Assembly (NCBI GenBank): GCA_017984715.1
Contig: JAGNYY010000021.1
Coordinates: 1-10,446, forward strand
Length of the DNA stretch: 10,446 nucleotides
Direction: 5' to 3'
Source of the DNA: Rhodoluna sp.
GTDB taxonomy: Bacteria > Actinomycetota > Actinomycetes > Actinomycetales > Microbacteriaceae
Notes under the pieces: model-generated
What the model saw: only the letters and a program-made list of their open reading frames with translations
Told to the model about the DNA's origin: nothing
The model's database searches: none
Shown: piece by piece, positions 1 to 7,079 of the stretch
How the letters are laid out: every line of letters starts with the position of its first letter
Position numbering within the stretch: position 1 is the first letter of the stretch
Program-made: the position numbers and the translations under genes

Positions 1-543
1 GGCGCTGTGACCGCTGATCTCGAGATGCAAGACCTAAATGGCGTCGTGGGAATGGCAATTGCTGGCATTGAGCCGTTGGCAATGAGCAAAGGTTCCGAGA
101 TCCTGATTGATATTCCTCAGGGGCCAGTCGACGCCGAGATGGATAGCCGACGCATTGAGCGCCTGCTGCGAAACCTATTGGCGAACGCCATCGAACATGG
201 CGAAGGAAAACCGATTCACGTTGCAATTGGTGCAAGTGATTCGGCCGTTGCGGTGACAGTTACCGACGAGGGTGTTGGCATGTCTCGTGCCGAGGTCGAT
301 AGGGTCTTCGACAGATTCTGGCGGGCCGACCCTGCTCGCAAGCGCACCACCGGCGGAACCGGCCTTGGGTTGGCTATTTCACTCGAAGACACCCACCTGC
401 ACGACGGCTGGTTGCAAGTTTGGGCAAAGCCGAACGAAGGCGCGTCATTCCGACTAACTCTGCCTCGTCGAAAGGGCATGGTGTTCACGCAATCACCGCT
501 GCCGCTTCCTCCGAAGAAGGCCAAAAAACGGGGTGACGCGTGA
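1..543 (+). CDS. mtrB: MtrB sensor histidine kinase, C-terminal part (5' end outside window)
   Basis: This is the last 180 residues of a two-component sensor kinase, open at the left edge. The catalytic ATPase domain is visible in order: N box (RNLLANAIEHG, about residues 57-67), G1 box (DEGVGMS), F box (VFDRFWRADPARK) and G2 box (GGTGLGLAISLED). The stretch ISLEDTHLHDGWLQVW after the G2 box is characteristic of MtrB rather than a generic kinase. In Actinobacteria, MtrB is a membrane-bound kinase that phosphorylates MtrA to control cell-wall and division genes. The immediate downstream lpqB, overlapping by 4 nt (GTGA), supports the mtrA-mtrB-lpqB operon; mtrA would lie upstream, outside the window. 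The protein ends in a proline- and lysine-rich tail (PLPLPPKKAKKRGDA) that is probably disordered. Sensor, HAMP and phospho-acceptor regions are not seen. Confidence 0.93.
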   Translation, partial: GAVTADLEMQDLNGVVGMAIAGIEPLAMSKGSEILIDIPQGPVDAEMDSRRIERLLRNLLANAIEHGEGKPIHVAIGASDSAVAVTVTDEGVGMSRAEVDRVFDRFWRADPARKRTTGGTGLGLAISLEDTHLHDGWLQVWAKPNEGASFRLTLPRRKGMVFTQSPLPLPPKKAKKRGDA

Positions 544-2213
544 ATAAGTTCCTCAAGCTAATCGCAGTAACTATAACCGCGCTAGCAATCGCTGGTTGCG
601 CACAATTGCCTCGTTCAAGTGAGGTCAAAGCGGGCCCTGAAATTCAGGGCGATATCGCCAACGACTATCTTTACTATTCGCCAAGTGGACCTGTTCAAGG
701 TGAAACCCAGCAAGAGATTTTGAGCGGCTTTCTAAACGCCGGCACCGGGCCACAAAATGACTACGAGGCAGCTCGTGAATATTTGACCCAGGGCTTCAAG
801 ACCAAGTGGAACCCGAATGCCGAAGTGCTGATTCAGCAGGGAAACCCGACGATCAGTTTCAATGCCAATCAGCAGGCATCGGTGAACGTTCAGGTGCAAG
901 CAATAGTTGATGGCGATGGCCACTACCTCGTTCAAGACGCTGGCGCAACCCGCATGCTCCAGTTTGAAATGGTTCGCGAAGCAGGGGAGTGGCGAATTGC
1001 TAAAGCCCCGAACCTGACGGTCCTCATCCGCCCTGTTTTTGACGTCATTTTTCGCAGTTATTCGATCTATTTCTTCGATAGTGAACGAACGCACCTAGTT
1101 CCTGACCTGCGCTGGTTTCCGAGTCGAGCATCAACCGCAACCCGTATGATGAACGCGATGCTCAAGGGCCCAAGCGATTGGCTGAAGGCGGCTGTGAATT
1201 CGGCGATTCCTGCTGGAACAGCGCTGTCGCTCACCTCGGTTACTGTGGCCGAAGGCATTGCCTCGGTTGACCTAACCGCCAAGGCTTTGACTGCGAAAGA
1301 TGCGGCCCGCCGCCAGATGAAGGCACAAATTCGGGCAACCCTGACCCAGCTTCCAAATGTCTACAGCGTGGCAATTTCAGTGGAGCGTGGCCCGCAAGAG
1401 ATTGTTGACATTCCTGAATTGGTTCCGACAGTCCCAAGCAACCAGGCTGTGGTGCTTTCGAACGGCGAACTGCAAGTTATTAACGGAGATTCACTCACGC
1501 CGATTGGCGGCACCGCAGATCTGATCGCTCGAACCTCAGCCACCGATTTTGCAATCAAGGAAGACGGTGACTGGGTGGCTCTCAAGAGCCCGAGTGGGGT
1601 TTATCGCTCACACATCGGCCTTTTCGGAACCACGCCGGCTCTGGCAGACTCGCGCGCCGGTCAGTTGACTCCAAGGTTTGATGACCGAGATTATCTCTGG
1701 ACGATGACAAAAAAGGCCGGCGAAGCGGTGCAGATCACATCTCCCGGCGGGGCGCGTCAGTTCCTATCCCTCGGTTGGCTCGACTCATTCCCGCGTCGTC
1801 AGTTTGCTCTCAGCGCCGAAGGTTCACGCATCGCCCTCCTGGTTGGTTCTGGGCAAAATGTTCGAACCTACGTGGCGAGCATCGTTCGCGACAAGGATGG
1901 GTTGCCAGTGTCTTTCGGCGCACCGCTAGAAGTAGTCGGTTCGAATGCGACTCCGGTGTCGGTTTCTTGGTCTGATGAAAACACCATCGCGGTTTTGCAC
2001 TCGCTTGGTGATGGAACCGACTCGGCGACCTTGCACACCATCGGCGGCACAGTTCGGGATCTTGGCCTGATTATCGATGGTCGATTCTTGGAGGCTCGCG
2101 CTAATGCCTCGTCGATCTATGCACTCGATGCGAACCGCGTCTTGTATGGCTATCGCAACATCACCTGGACTCGCATGTTCAACGATGTTCAGGCTTTTCA
2201 CTTCGCGAACTAG
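540..2213 (+). CDS. lpqB: LpqB lipoprotein, MtrAB-associated
   Basis: A 557-aa secreted lipoprotein. The N-terminus has a basic n-region, a hydrophobic segment and a lipobox IAGC with the lipidated cysteine at residue 20. A GerMN-type domain follows at roughly residues 185-290 (from LRWFPSRAS through the VTVAEGIASVDLT strand region). The rest, about 310-557, matches the LpqB beta-propeller region in length and layout. In mycobacteria LpqB interacts with the MtrB sensor and modulates MtrA phosphorylation; the same role here is inferred from the family and the operon. The GTG start at 540 overlaps the mtrB stop (GTGA), which suggests translational coupling; the Shine-Dalgarno is weak (GGGG at about 531-534). 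Length is normal for the family and I see no lesion. Confidence 0.93.
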   Translation: MNKFLKLIAVTITALAIAGCAQLPRSSEVKAGPEIQGDIANDYLYYSPSGPVQGETQQEILSGFLNAGTGPQNDYEAAREYLTQGFKTKWNPNAEVLIQQGNPTISFNANQQASVNVQVQAIVDGDGHYLVQDAGATRMLQFEMVREAGEWRIAKAPNLTVLIRPVFDVIFRSYSIYFFDSERTHLVPDLRWFPSRASTATRMMNAMLKGPSDWLKAAVNSAIPAGTALSLTSVTVAEGIASVDLTAKALTAKDAARRQMKAQIRATLTQLPNVYSVAISVERGPQEIVDIPELVPTVPSNQAVVLSNGELQVINGDSLTPIGGTADLIARTSATDFAIKEDGDWVALKSPSGVYRSHIGLFGTTPALADSRAGQLTPRFDDRDYLWTMTKKAGEAVQITSPGGARQFLSLGWLDSFPRRQFALSAEGSRIALLVGSGQNVRTYVASIVRDKDGLPVSFGAPLEVVGSNATPVSVSWSDENTIAVLHSLGDGTDSATLHTIGGTVRDLGLIIDGRFLEARANASSIYALDANRVLYGYRNITWTRMFNDVQAFHFAN

Positions 2214-2272
2214 TTACTCACAAATTCAGCAGACTGTCTTTTTTGACTGATAAGGGCTGCAAGCATCAGCCC

Positions 2273-2923
2273 ATGAAAGCAATCGAAGAGCTCCTAGATC
2301 TAATCTTGCCGACCCGCTGTGCCCTGTGCGGGGCTCTAGGGGCAGCGCTTTGCGGCTCATGCCTTGAGAATTTTGACTTCCACGAGCGCGCAGTGACGCG
2401 CGATCATCTTATTGGCGCAGCCGCCACTAGTTTTGGAGCCAAGGAGCAGCGGGTGCTTCACGCCTTCAAAGAGAGCGGGCAAACCGCCTTGGTCGGGGTT
2501 TTGGCCGGCCCGTTAGTTGTGCTTTTGAGTCGGATGTTAGAAAACGCCGAGAAACCCCTGCTGGTTCCGGTTCCAAGCTCACGTGAGAACTACAAAAAAC
2601 GCGGATACATGCCCACCAAGCTGATTGCTCGTCGCCTCTGCAGAGAATCTGGACAAGCGTGCGGCCTTACTGATGCGCTGACCTTCCAGCGCAAGGTGGC
2701 CGACCAGGCTCACCTAAATTCCCAGGCCAGACGAGCAAATTTGGTTGGGTCGATGGTCTCTGATTCGCGCGTTCTAGGGCGCCAGGTGATTCTGTTTGAT
2801 GACATTGTGACCACGGGCTCAACCATGCTCGAGAGCGCGAGGGCGGTCACTATGGCCGGCGGCAAAGTGATCGGATTCTTAGCTTTTGCTGAAACAATTC
2901 TGAAAACGCGTTCCAAATCTTGA
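2273..2923 (+). CDS. comF: ComF family phosphoribosyltransferase-like protein
   Basis: A 216-aa protein with the ComF layout. A short N-terminal zinc finger (CALCG followed by CGSC about ten residues later) precedes a type I phosphoribosyltransferase fold. The fold carries the conserved VPVPSSRENYKKRGY segment and the PRPP-binding loop FDDIVTTGSTM near the C-terminus. In naturally transformable bacteria ComF takes part in uptake of single-stranded DNA; in Actinobacteria it is a conserved neighbour of hpf and secA with no proven job. I chose ATG 2273 because the family usually begins a few residues before the LLDLxLPxRC motif. A TTG at 2243 in the same frame would add ten untypical residues (TDKGCKHQP after the start). 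Neither start has a strong ribosome binding site; AAGGG at 2252-2256 is distant. Confidence 0.9.
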   Translation: MKAIEELLDLILPTRCALCGALGAALCGSCLENFDFHERAVTRDHLIGAAATSFGAKEQRVLHAFKESGQTALVGVLAGPLVVLLSRMLENAEKPLLVPVPSSRENYKKRGYMPTKLIARRLCRESGQACGLTDALTFQRKVADQAHLNSQARRANLVGSMVSDSRVLGRQVILFDDIVTTGSTMLESARAVTMAGGKVIGFLAFAETILKTRSKS

Positions 2924-2930
2924 AAATGGG

Positions 2931-2936
2931 TATACC
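2931..2936 (+). promoter_or_regulatory. possible -10 hexamer (TATACC) for hpf
   Basis: TATACC lies in the 53-bp gap between comF and hpf, 41 bp before the hpf ATG. It resembles a vegetative -10 box, but no good -35 is visible at 16-18 bp upstream. A start near 2943 would place a small 5-bp hairpin (2947-2951 with 2958-2962, loop of 6 nt) at the very 5' end of the mRNA. A separate hpf promoter makes biological sense because hibernation factors are usually induced by stress. This is weak evidence only. Confidence 0.25.
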
Positions 2937-2966
2937 TTTTCTTTCACAGGCAACGGCGCCTGAATT

Positions 2967-2971
2967 GGAGG
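2967..2971 (+). promoter_or_regulatory. ribosome binding site deciding the hpf start
   Basis: GGAGG sits 5 nt before ATG 2977. The clear Shine-Dalgarno, together with the conserved N-terminus MEINITARN, fixes this start over the in-frame TTG at 2920. Confidence 0.85.
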
Positions 2972-2976
2972 TAATC

Positions 2977-3600
2977 ATGGAAATCAACATCACTGCTCGA
3001 AACTTGAGTGTCTCTGACCGTTTCCGCGACTATGTCGCCGAACGCGCTCACAAGGTTGAACAACTGGCCCACAAGGTGCAATCCCTTGAAATTAAAGTGA
3101 CCCGACATGATCACAGCAGAACCTCCGGCCCCGAAGATCAGGTTGAACTAACCGTGGTCGAGCCAGGTCACGTGATTCGTGCCGAGGCACACGCCGGCGA
3201 CAAGTTTTCAGCCTTTGACATCGCCTTTGGCAAGCTAACCGAGCGACTACGTCGAGCTGCAGACCGACGCAAGGTGCACCACGGCGCTCACGGTTCGCTC
3301 GGCACCAGTGAATTGACGGCAAATGACTTTGCGGCCCTTGATATTCACGCGGTGGATGCCGATGTGCTTCTTGGTCGAACATCATCGCCAGAGGTTGAGG
3401 CTGCGCCTGATCTTGGCGATAGCCCAGTAGTAATTCGTCGCAAGGAGTTTGCCGGCAACGCCATGTCGGTTGACGATGCCCTGTATCACATGGAGCTAGT
3501 CGGGCACGATTTTTATTTGTTCCTGGATTCCGAGACGAGCAAGCCGAGCGTGGTCTACCGCCGCAAGGGCTGGAACTACGGAGTCTTGACGCTCTCATAG
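2977..3600 (+). CDS. hpf: long-form ribosome hibernation promoting factor (HPF/RaiA family)
   Basis: A 207-aa cytoplasmic protein that binds idle 70S ribosomes and, in the long form, pairs them into inactive 100S dimers. Residues 1 to about 100 form the S30AE (YfiA/RaiA) domain, beginning MEINITARNLSVSDRFRDYV and rich in basic residues near its end (RLRRAADRRK). A variable linker follows. The last 55 or so residues are the dimerisation domain, with the hallmarks SVDDALYHMELVGHDFYLF and VVYRRKGWNYGVLTL. The presence of this C-terminal domain distinguishes long HPF from short HPF or YfiA. The gene lies 53 bp after comF and is closed off by a strong hairpin, so it may be read from the upstream operon, from its own promoter, or both. 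Confidence 0.96.
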   Translation: MEINITARNLSVSDRFRDYVAERAHKVEQLAHKVQSLEIKVTRHDHSRTSGPEDQVELTVVEPGHVIRAEAHAGDKFSAFDIAFGKLTERLRRAADRRKVHHGAHGSLGTSELTANDFAALDIHAVDADVLLGRTSSPEVEAAPDLGDSPVVIRRKEFAGNAMSVDDALYHMELVGHDFYLFLDSETSKPSVVYRRKGWNYGVLTLS

Positions 3601-3632
3601 AGCGCTAAATCAACAGATTCGCCTATCAGCGA

Positions 3633-3669
3633 ACGAGGGGCTCAGCCGCTATCCGGCTGGGCCCTTCGT
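3633..3669 (+). terminator. hairpin terminator between hpf and secA
   Basis: A 16-bp stem pairs 3633-3648 (ACGAGGGGCTCAGCCG) with 3654-3669 (CGGCTGGGCCCTTCGT). It has no mismatches, two G-U pairs and a 5-nt loop (CTATC). There is no real T-tract after it (CTAAGATT follows), which is common for actinobacterial terminators. It lies 33 bp after the hpf stop and 44 bp before the secA start, so it should end the mtrB-lpqB-comF-hpf transcript. It implies either a secA promoter within the same short gap or read-through into secA. Confidence 0.8.
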
Positions 3670-3702
3670 CTAAGATTGGAGGTAGACCAACACAACCGGT
3701 TT

Positions 3703-3706
3703 GGAG
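3703..3706 (+). promoter_or_regulatory. ribosome binding site for secA (supports the TTG start)
   Basis: GGAG lies 7 nt before TTG 3714. A stronger GGAGG at 3678-3682 is 31 nt away and too far to serve this start. The protein begins [14 protein letters not shown], which matches actinobacterial SecA N-termini, so the TTG start is credible. Confidence 0.7.
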
Positions 3707-3713
3707 CAAAATC

Positions 3714-6371
3714 TTGGCTAACATCATCGACAAACTACTGCGCGCAGGCGAGGGCAGAATCCTTGCGAAGCTTCGCAATTATGCCGACGCCATTAACGCA
3801 CTCGAAGTCAACTTCACCGCGCTCAGCGACGAAGAACTCCAGAACGAAACCGTGGTCTTGCGTGAGCGTTATGCCGCCGGCGAGAGCCTCGATGACATGC
3901 TCCCAGAAGCCTTCGCCGCCGTGCGTGAAGCGGCCAAGCGCACCTTGGGTATGCGTCCTTTCGATGTTCAGCTCATGGGTGGAGCAGCCCTACACCTTGG
4001 CAACATCGCCGAAATGGGAACCGGTGAGGGTAAGACCTTGGTCGCTACCCTCCCTGCTTACCTAAACGCCATCGCAGGCCGCGGCGTGCACGTGGTCACC
4101 GTAAACGACTTCCTAGCCGGCTACCAGAGTGAGCTCATGGGTCGCGTTTTCCGCGCCCTCGGCATGACCACCGGCTGCATCATTTCGAACCAAGAGCCAG
4201 CGGTTCGTCGCGAGCAGTATCTTGCTGACATTACCTATGGAACCAACAACGAATTTGGTTTCGACTACCTTCGTGACAACATGACCTGGACCCAGGCCGA
4301 CCTAGTTCAGCGCGGTCACTTCTATGCCATCGTCGATGAGGTTGACTCGATTCTTATCGATGAGGCTCGCACCCCGCTCATCATCTCTGGTCCTTCATCA
4401 GGTGACGCAAACCGCTGGTTTGCCGAGTTCTCGAAGATCGCCGACCGCCTTCAGCCAGTGATCGACTATGAAGTTGACGAAAAGAAGCGCACCATCGGAA
4501 TCCTTGAGCCTGGAATCGAAAAGGTCGAAGACTACCTAGGTATCAGCAACCTGTATGAATCTGCAAACACCCCGCTGATTTCGTTCCTAAACAACTCGAT
4601 TCGCGCCAAGGCGCTATTCAAGCGCGACAAAGACTATGTCGTCATGGATGGCGAAGTGCTGATCGTTGACGAGCACACCGGCCGCATCTTGGCCGGTCGC
4701 CGTTACAACGAAGGTATTCACCAGGCGATCGAAGCCAAGGAAGGCGTGGATGTAAAGGCCGAGAACCAGACTCTGGCTACCGTTACCTTGCAGAACTACT
4801 TCCGCCTTTACAACAAGCTTTCAGGCATGACTGGTACGGCAGAAACCGAAGCCGGCGAATTCATGAGCACCTACAAGCTCGGCGTCGTCGCTATTCCAAC
4901 TAACAAGCCAAGAATTCGAATCGATCAGCCAGACCTGATCTACAAAAACGAAGAAGTTAAGTTCAACGAGGTCGTAAAGGACATCGCAGCCCGCCACGCA
5001 GTCGGCCAGCCAGTGTTGGTCGGAACCACCAGCGTCGAGAAGAGCGAATACCTTTCACGCCTGCTTGCCAAGGCTGGTGTGCGCCACGAGGTCTTGAACG
5101 CCAAGAACCACGCTCGCGAAGCAGCCATTGTCGCGCAGGCCGGTCGCTTTGGTGCTGTCACCGTGGCAACCAACATGGCTGGTCGAGGCACCGACATCAT
5201 GCTCGGTGGAAACGCCGAGTTCCTGACCGTGGAATCACTTGCTAAGCGCGGTTTGAACACCGAAGAAAACCCGGATGCCTACGAGGCGGCTTGGGCCAGC
5301 GAGTTTGAGCGCATCAAGTCAGAAGTTGCTATCGAAGCCGAGAAGGTTCTCGAAGTAGGCGGTCTATACGTGCTCGGAACCGAGCGTCACGAGTCACGCC
5401 GCATTGACAACCAGCTGCGCGGTCGAACCGGTCGCCAGGGTGACAAGGGTGAATCTCGCTTCTACCTATCGTTGACCGACGATCTTATGCGTCTGTTCAA
5501 CTCGGGTGCGGCAACTGCCTTGATGAACCGACCAGGTGTGCCTGACGAAACCGCAATCGAGTCAAAGATCGTCAGCCGCGCTATTCAGAGCGCTCAGAGC
5601 CAGGTTGAAGGCCGCAACGCCGAGATCCGCAAGAACGTTTTGAAATATGACGATGTTCTAAACCGTCAGCGCGAAGCAATCTACAGCGACCGCCGCCACA
5701 TCCTTGAGGGTGACGACATCAAGGCTCGCACCGAAGGCTTCTTGGGCGACGTTATCGCTGCCATCGTCGACAGCCACATCTCTGACACTTCAGGCTCTGA
5801 CTGGGATCTCGAAGCGCTGTGGACAGAACTTCGCACCATCTACCCGGTTGGTCTAACCATCCAGGAAGTCTTAGTCGAAGCAGGAAACCGCTCGAAGCTA
5901 ACCAAGGCGTGGTTGACCCGTGAACTCACGAGCGATGCGCGCATCGCCTATGAAAAGCGCGAGGAGGCCCTTGGAACCGACACCATGCGTCAACTTGAGC
6001 GCAACGTTGTTCTTTCGGTTGTCGACCGCAAGTGGCGTGACCACCTGTATGAGATGGACTACTTGAAGGAAGGCATCGGCCTTCGTGCCATGGCACAACG
6101 TGACCCACTGGTTGAATACCAGCGCGAGGGTTACGACATGTTCCAGCAGATGATGGGCGCGATCAAGGAAGAGTCAATCGGCTTCTTGTTCAACCTCGAG
6201 GTTGAAGTTGCCCCAGCCCCAGTGGTTGATCAGGCCCAGTTGACCTACACCTCACCTGCTGAGGATGGTTCAGCCGAGGTTCACGGTGCAGCCGAGCAAA
6301 ACGAAACCCCAGCCGCACCGACTCAGAAACCTGAGTCAGGCGGCCAGGGTAGCTCGTTCTTCCGTAGCTGA
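3714..6371 (+). CDS. secA: SecA preprotein translocase ATPase (SecA1 type)
   Basis: An 885-aa motor ATPase that drives unfolded preproteins through the SecYEG channel at the inner face of the membrane. Walker A is MGTGEGKT at residues 101-108. The DEAD-type Walker B region has DEVD at 208-211 and DEAR at 216-219. Motif TNMAGRGTD is near residues 485-495, and the arginine-finger region [15 protein letters not shown] is near 563-578. The preprotein-binding, helical scaffold and wing domains follow, with [15 protein letters not shown] marking the scaffold end. The C-terminal tail is Ala/Pro/Glu/Gln-rich and ends SSFFRS. It lacks the cysteine-rich zinc site of E. coli SecA, which is usual for SecA1 of this phylum. 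Length is normal for the housekeeping SecA1 rather than the shorter accessory SecA2. The start is TTG, and the stop is 5 bp from that of the convergent gene. Confidence 0.98.
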   Translation: MANIIDKLLRAGEGRILAKLRNYADAINALEVNFTALSDEELQNETVVLRERYAAGESLDDMLPEAFAAVREAAKRTLGMRPFDVQLMGGAALHLGNIAEMGTGEGKTLVATLPAYLNAIAGRGVHVVTVNDFLAGYQSELMGRVFRALGMTTGCIISNQEPAVRREQYLADITYGTNNEFGFDYLRDNMTWTQADLVQRGHFYAIVDEVDSILIDEARTPLIISGPSSGDANRWFAEFSKIADRLQPVIDYEVDEKKRTIGILEPGIEKVEDYLGISNLYESANTPLISFLNNSIRAKALFKRDKDYVVMDGEVLIVDEHTGRILAGRRYNEGIHQAIEAKEGVDVKAENQTLATVTLQNYFRLYNKLSGMTGTAETEAGEFMSTYKLGVVAIPTNKPRIRIDQPDLIYKNEEVKFNEVVKDIAARHAVGQPVLVGTTSVEKSEYLSRLLAKAGVRHEVLNAKNHAREAAIVAQAGRFGAVTVATNMAGRGTDIMLGGNAEFLTVESLAKRGLNTEENPDAYEAAWASEFERIKSEVAIEAEKVLEVGGLYVLGTERHESRRIDNQLRGRTGRQGDKGESRFYLSLTDDLMRLFNSGAATALMNRPGVPDETAIESKIVSRAIQSAQSQVEGRNAEIRKNVLKYDDVLNRQREAIYSDRRHILEGDDIKARTEGFLGDVIAAIVDSHISDTSGSDWDLEALWTELRTIYPVGLTIQEVLVEAGNRSKLTKAWLTRELTSDARIAYEKREEALGTDTMRQLERNVVLSVVDRKWRDHLYEMDYLKEGIGLRAMAQRDPLVEYQREGYDMFQQMMGAIKEESIGFLFNLEVEVAPAPVVDQAQLTYTSPAEDGSAEVHGAAEQNETPAAPTQKPESGGQGSSFFRS

Positions 6372-6376
6372 TTTCT

Positions 6377-6949
6377 CTAGAGAACAGAAACAGAAGTTGC
6401 GCGCCAGCGAGAGTTGATTCCCTCTAGGCGAATTGTGACTGCGCGTGTTCGGGACTTCGAGCTCAACAAGACCACAGACTCAATCACTCCGTCGCGTGGA
6501 GAGCAGGTTCGCAAGCCTCCCACGCGCAGGTTTTGATAGTGCGCTTTCACGCCCTGTTCAACTCGCTGCGCCTCAGCTCGCCGTGCTCGAAACTGCAGGC
6601 GCTGATAGACATCATCGGTTAACCACCTCGCCAACTGGTCTACCTGTCTGGTCCCCGCTATAACCTCCACCACGCCAGTTGCCAAAACCTTCAGGCTCTC
6701 AACCGGGTCGGGTAGATCTTTCGTTCGGCTGTATTGAACGCCGAAATATTCTTCAGACTCGATCGGATTCCTTACCTTTCGAGCCTTGATGGGGGCGGGT
6801 GGAGAATCGTTAGTCCCCGACTCCTCTCCATCTTTGGCAGGCGGTTCTGATCCTTGAGCCTTGGAGCTTGTTGATTCGTTGTGAGAGTCGCCAGCCCCAA
6901 TGGCATCTCTGTTTTCCTCGTTATTCGGTTCGGGTGTCTTGTTAGACAT
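6377..6949 (-). CDS. Rv3235 family (DUF6459) protein
   Basis: A 190-aa protein on the minus strand, transcribed towards secA. The first 70 or so residues are polar and low-complexity (NNEENRD, HNESTSSK, EESGTNDSPPAP), so probably disordered. The C-terminal 120 residues carry the pattern I associate with the actinobacterial Rv3235/DUF6459 family: VLATGVVEVIAGTRQVDQLARWLTDDVY, then a helix rich in Arg/Gln, and a terminal beta region RAVTIRLEGINSRWRATSVSV. The biochemical function is unknown; the family is regularly found beside secA. I chose ATG 6949, which has a purine-rich GCGGGGGAT just upstream and gives MSNKTPEP. An in-frame GTG at 6991 would add 14 residues without a ribosome binding site. 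No signal peptide or membrane segment is visible. Confidence 0.8.
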   Translation of the reverse strand: MSNKTPEPNNEENRDAIGAGDSHNESTSSKAQGSEPPAKDGEESGTNDSPPAPIKARKVRNPIESEEYFGVQYSRTKDLPDPVESLKVLATGVVEVIAGTRQVDQLARWLTDDVYQRLQFRARRAEAQRVEQGVKAHYQNLRVGGLRTCSPRDGVIESVVLLSSKSRTRAVTIRLEGINSRWRATSVSVL

Positions 6950-7026
6950 GATCCCCCGCTCTTTCTCCCCCAAAATAGGAAGGAATTTCACGCTATAAGG
7001 GTGGCGAGGTGAAGTAAAGGGGTTTT

Positions 7027-7032
7027 TATAAC
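7027..7032 (+). promoter_or_regulatory. possible -10 hexamer (TATAAC) for the 7080 gene run
   Basis: TATAAC matches five of six bases of the vegetative -10 consensus, but no -35-like hexamer stands at 16-18 bp upstream. If it is used, transcription would begin at about 7039, inside the adjacent DnaA box. The leader would then be about 40 nt to ATG 7080. Confidence 0.3.
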
Positions 7033-7033
7033 C

Positions 7034-7042
7034 TGTGGATAA
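7034..7042 (-). promoter_or_regulatory. perfect consensus DnaA box
   Basis: The plus strand reads TGTGGATAA, the exact complement of the consensus DnaA box TTATCCACA. It lies between divergent genes and just downstream of a -10-like TATAAC. A much poorer copy (TTTTTATAA, 7023-7031, six of nine) lies exactly 11 bp upstream in the same orientation. A single strong box far from dnaA/dnaN is more like a DnaA regulatory or titration site than an origin. Binding is inferred from sequence only. Confidence 0.55.
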
Positions 7043-7079
7043 CCATTGTTTTTAAAGAACTGTGTACGAAAATGCTTGG

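Larger units (their letters stand above)
6950..7079. other. divergent intergenic region between the DUF6459 gene and the 165-aa gene
   Basis: This 130-bp region separates two divergently transcribed genes and must hold the start signals for at least one of them. On the minus strand a weak promoter could be built from TATAGC (complement of 6992-6997) and CTTTAC (complement of 7014-7019), 16 bp apart. On the plus strand TATAAC at 7027-7032 resembles a -10 box without a good -35. The segment from 7020 to 7060 is clearly more AT-rich than the flanking genes and carries a DnaA box. ATAACC occurs twice, at 7028-7033 and 7039-7044, an 11-bp step. Confidence 0.5.

Noticed and set aside
2243..2271. 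TTGACT at 2243-2248 as a -35 for a comF promoter
   Set aside because: No -10-like hexamer lies 16-18 bp downstream; the positions read CAGCCC.
2243..2272. TTG start for comF adding ten residues
   Set aside because: The added residues are atypical for ComF, and ATG 2273 places the LLDLILPTRC motif at the usual distance from the N-terminus. It is not fully excluded.
2920..2976. TTG start for hpf adding 19 residues
   Set aside because: ATG 2977 has GGAGG 5 nt upstream and gives the conserved HPF N-terminus.
3092..3598. 168-codon minus-strand open frame over hpf
   Set aside because: It is antisense to a clear HPF gene. The product is arginine- and cysteine-rich in a way typical of a shadow frame.
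6950..6991. GTG start at 6991 for the DUF6459 gene
   Set aside because: There is no ribosome binding site before it, and it would overlap the likely -10 region. ATG 6949 has a purine-rich site just upstream.
7020..7060. AT-rich patch with a DnaA box as a replication origin
   Set aside because: Only one good box is present, with no dnaA, dnaN or gyrB nearby and no cluster of boxes. A regulatory or titration site fits better.
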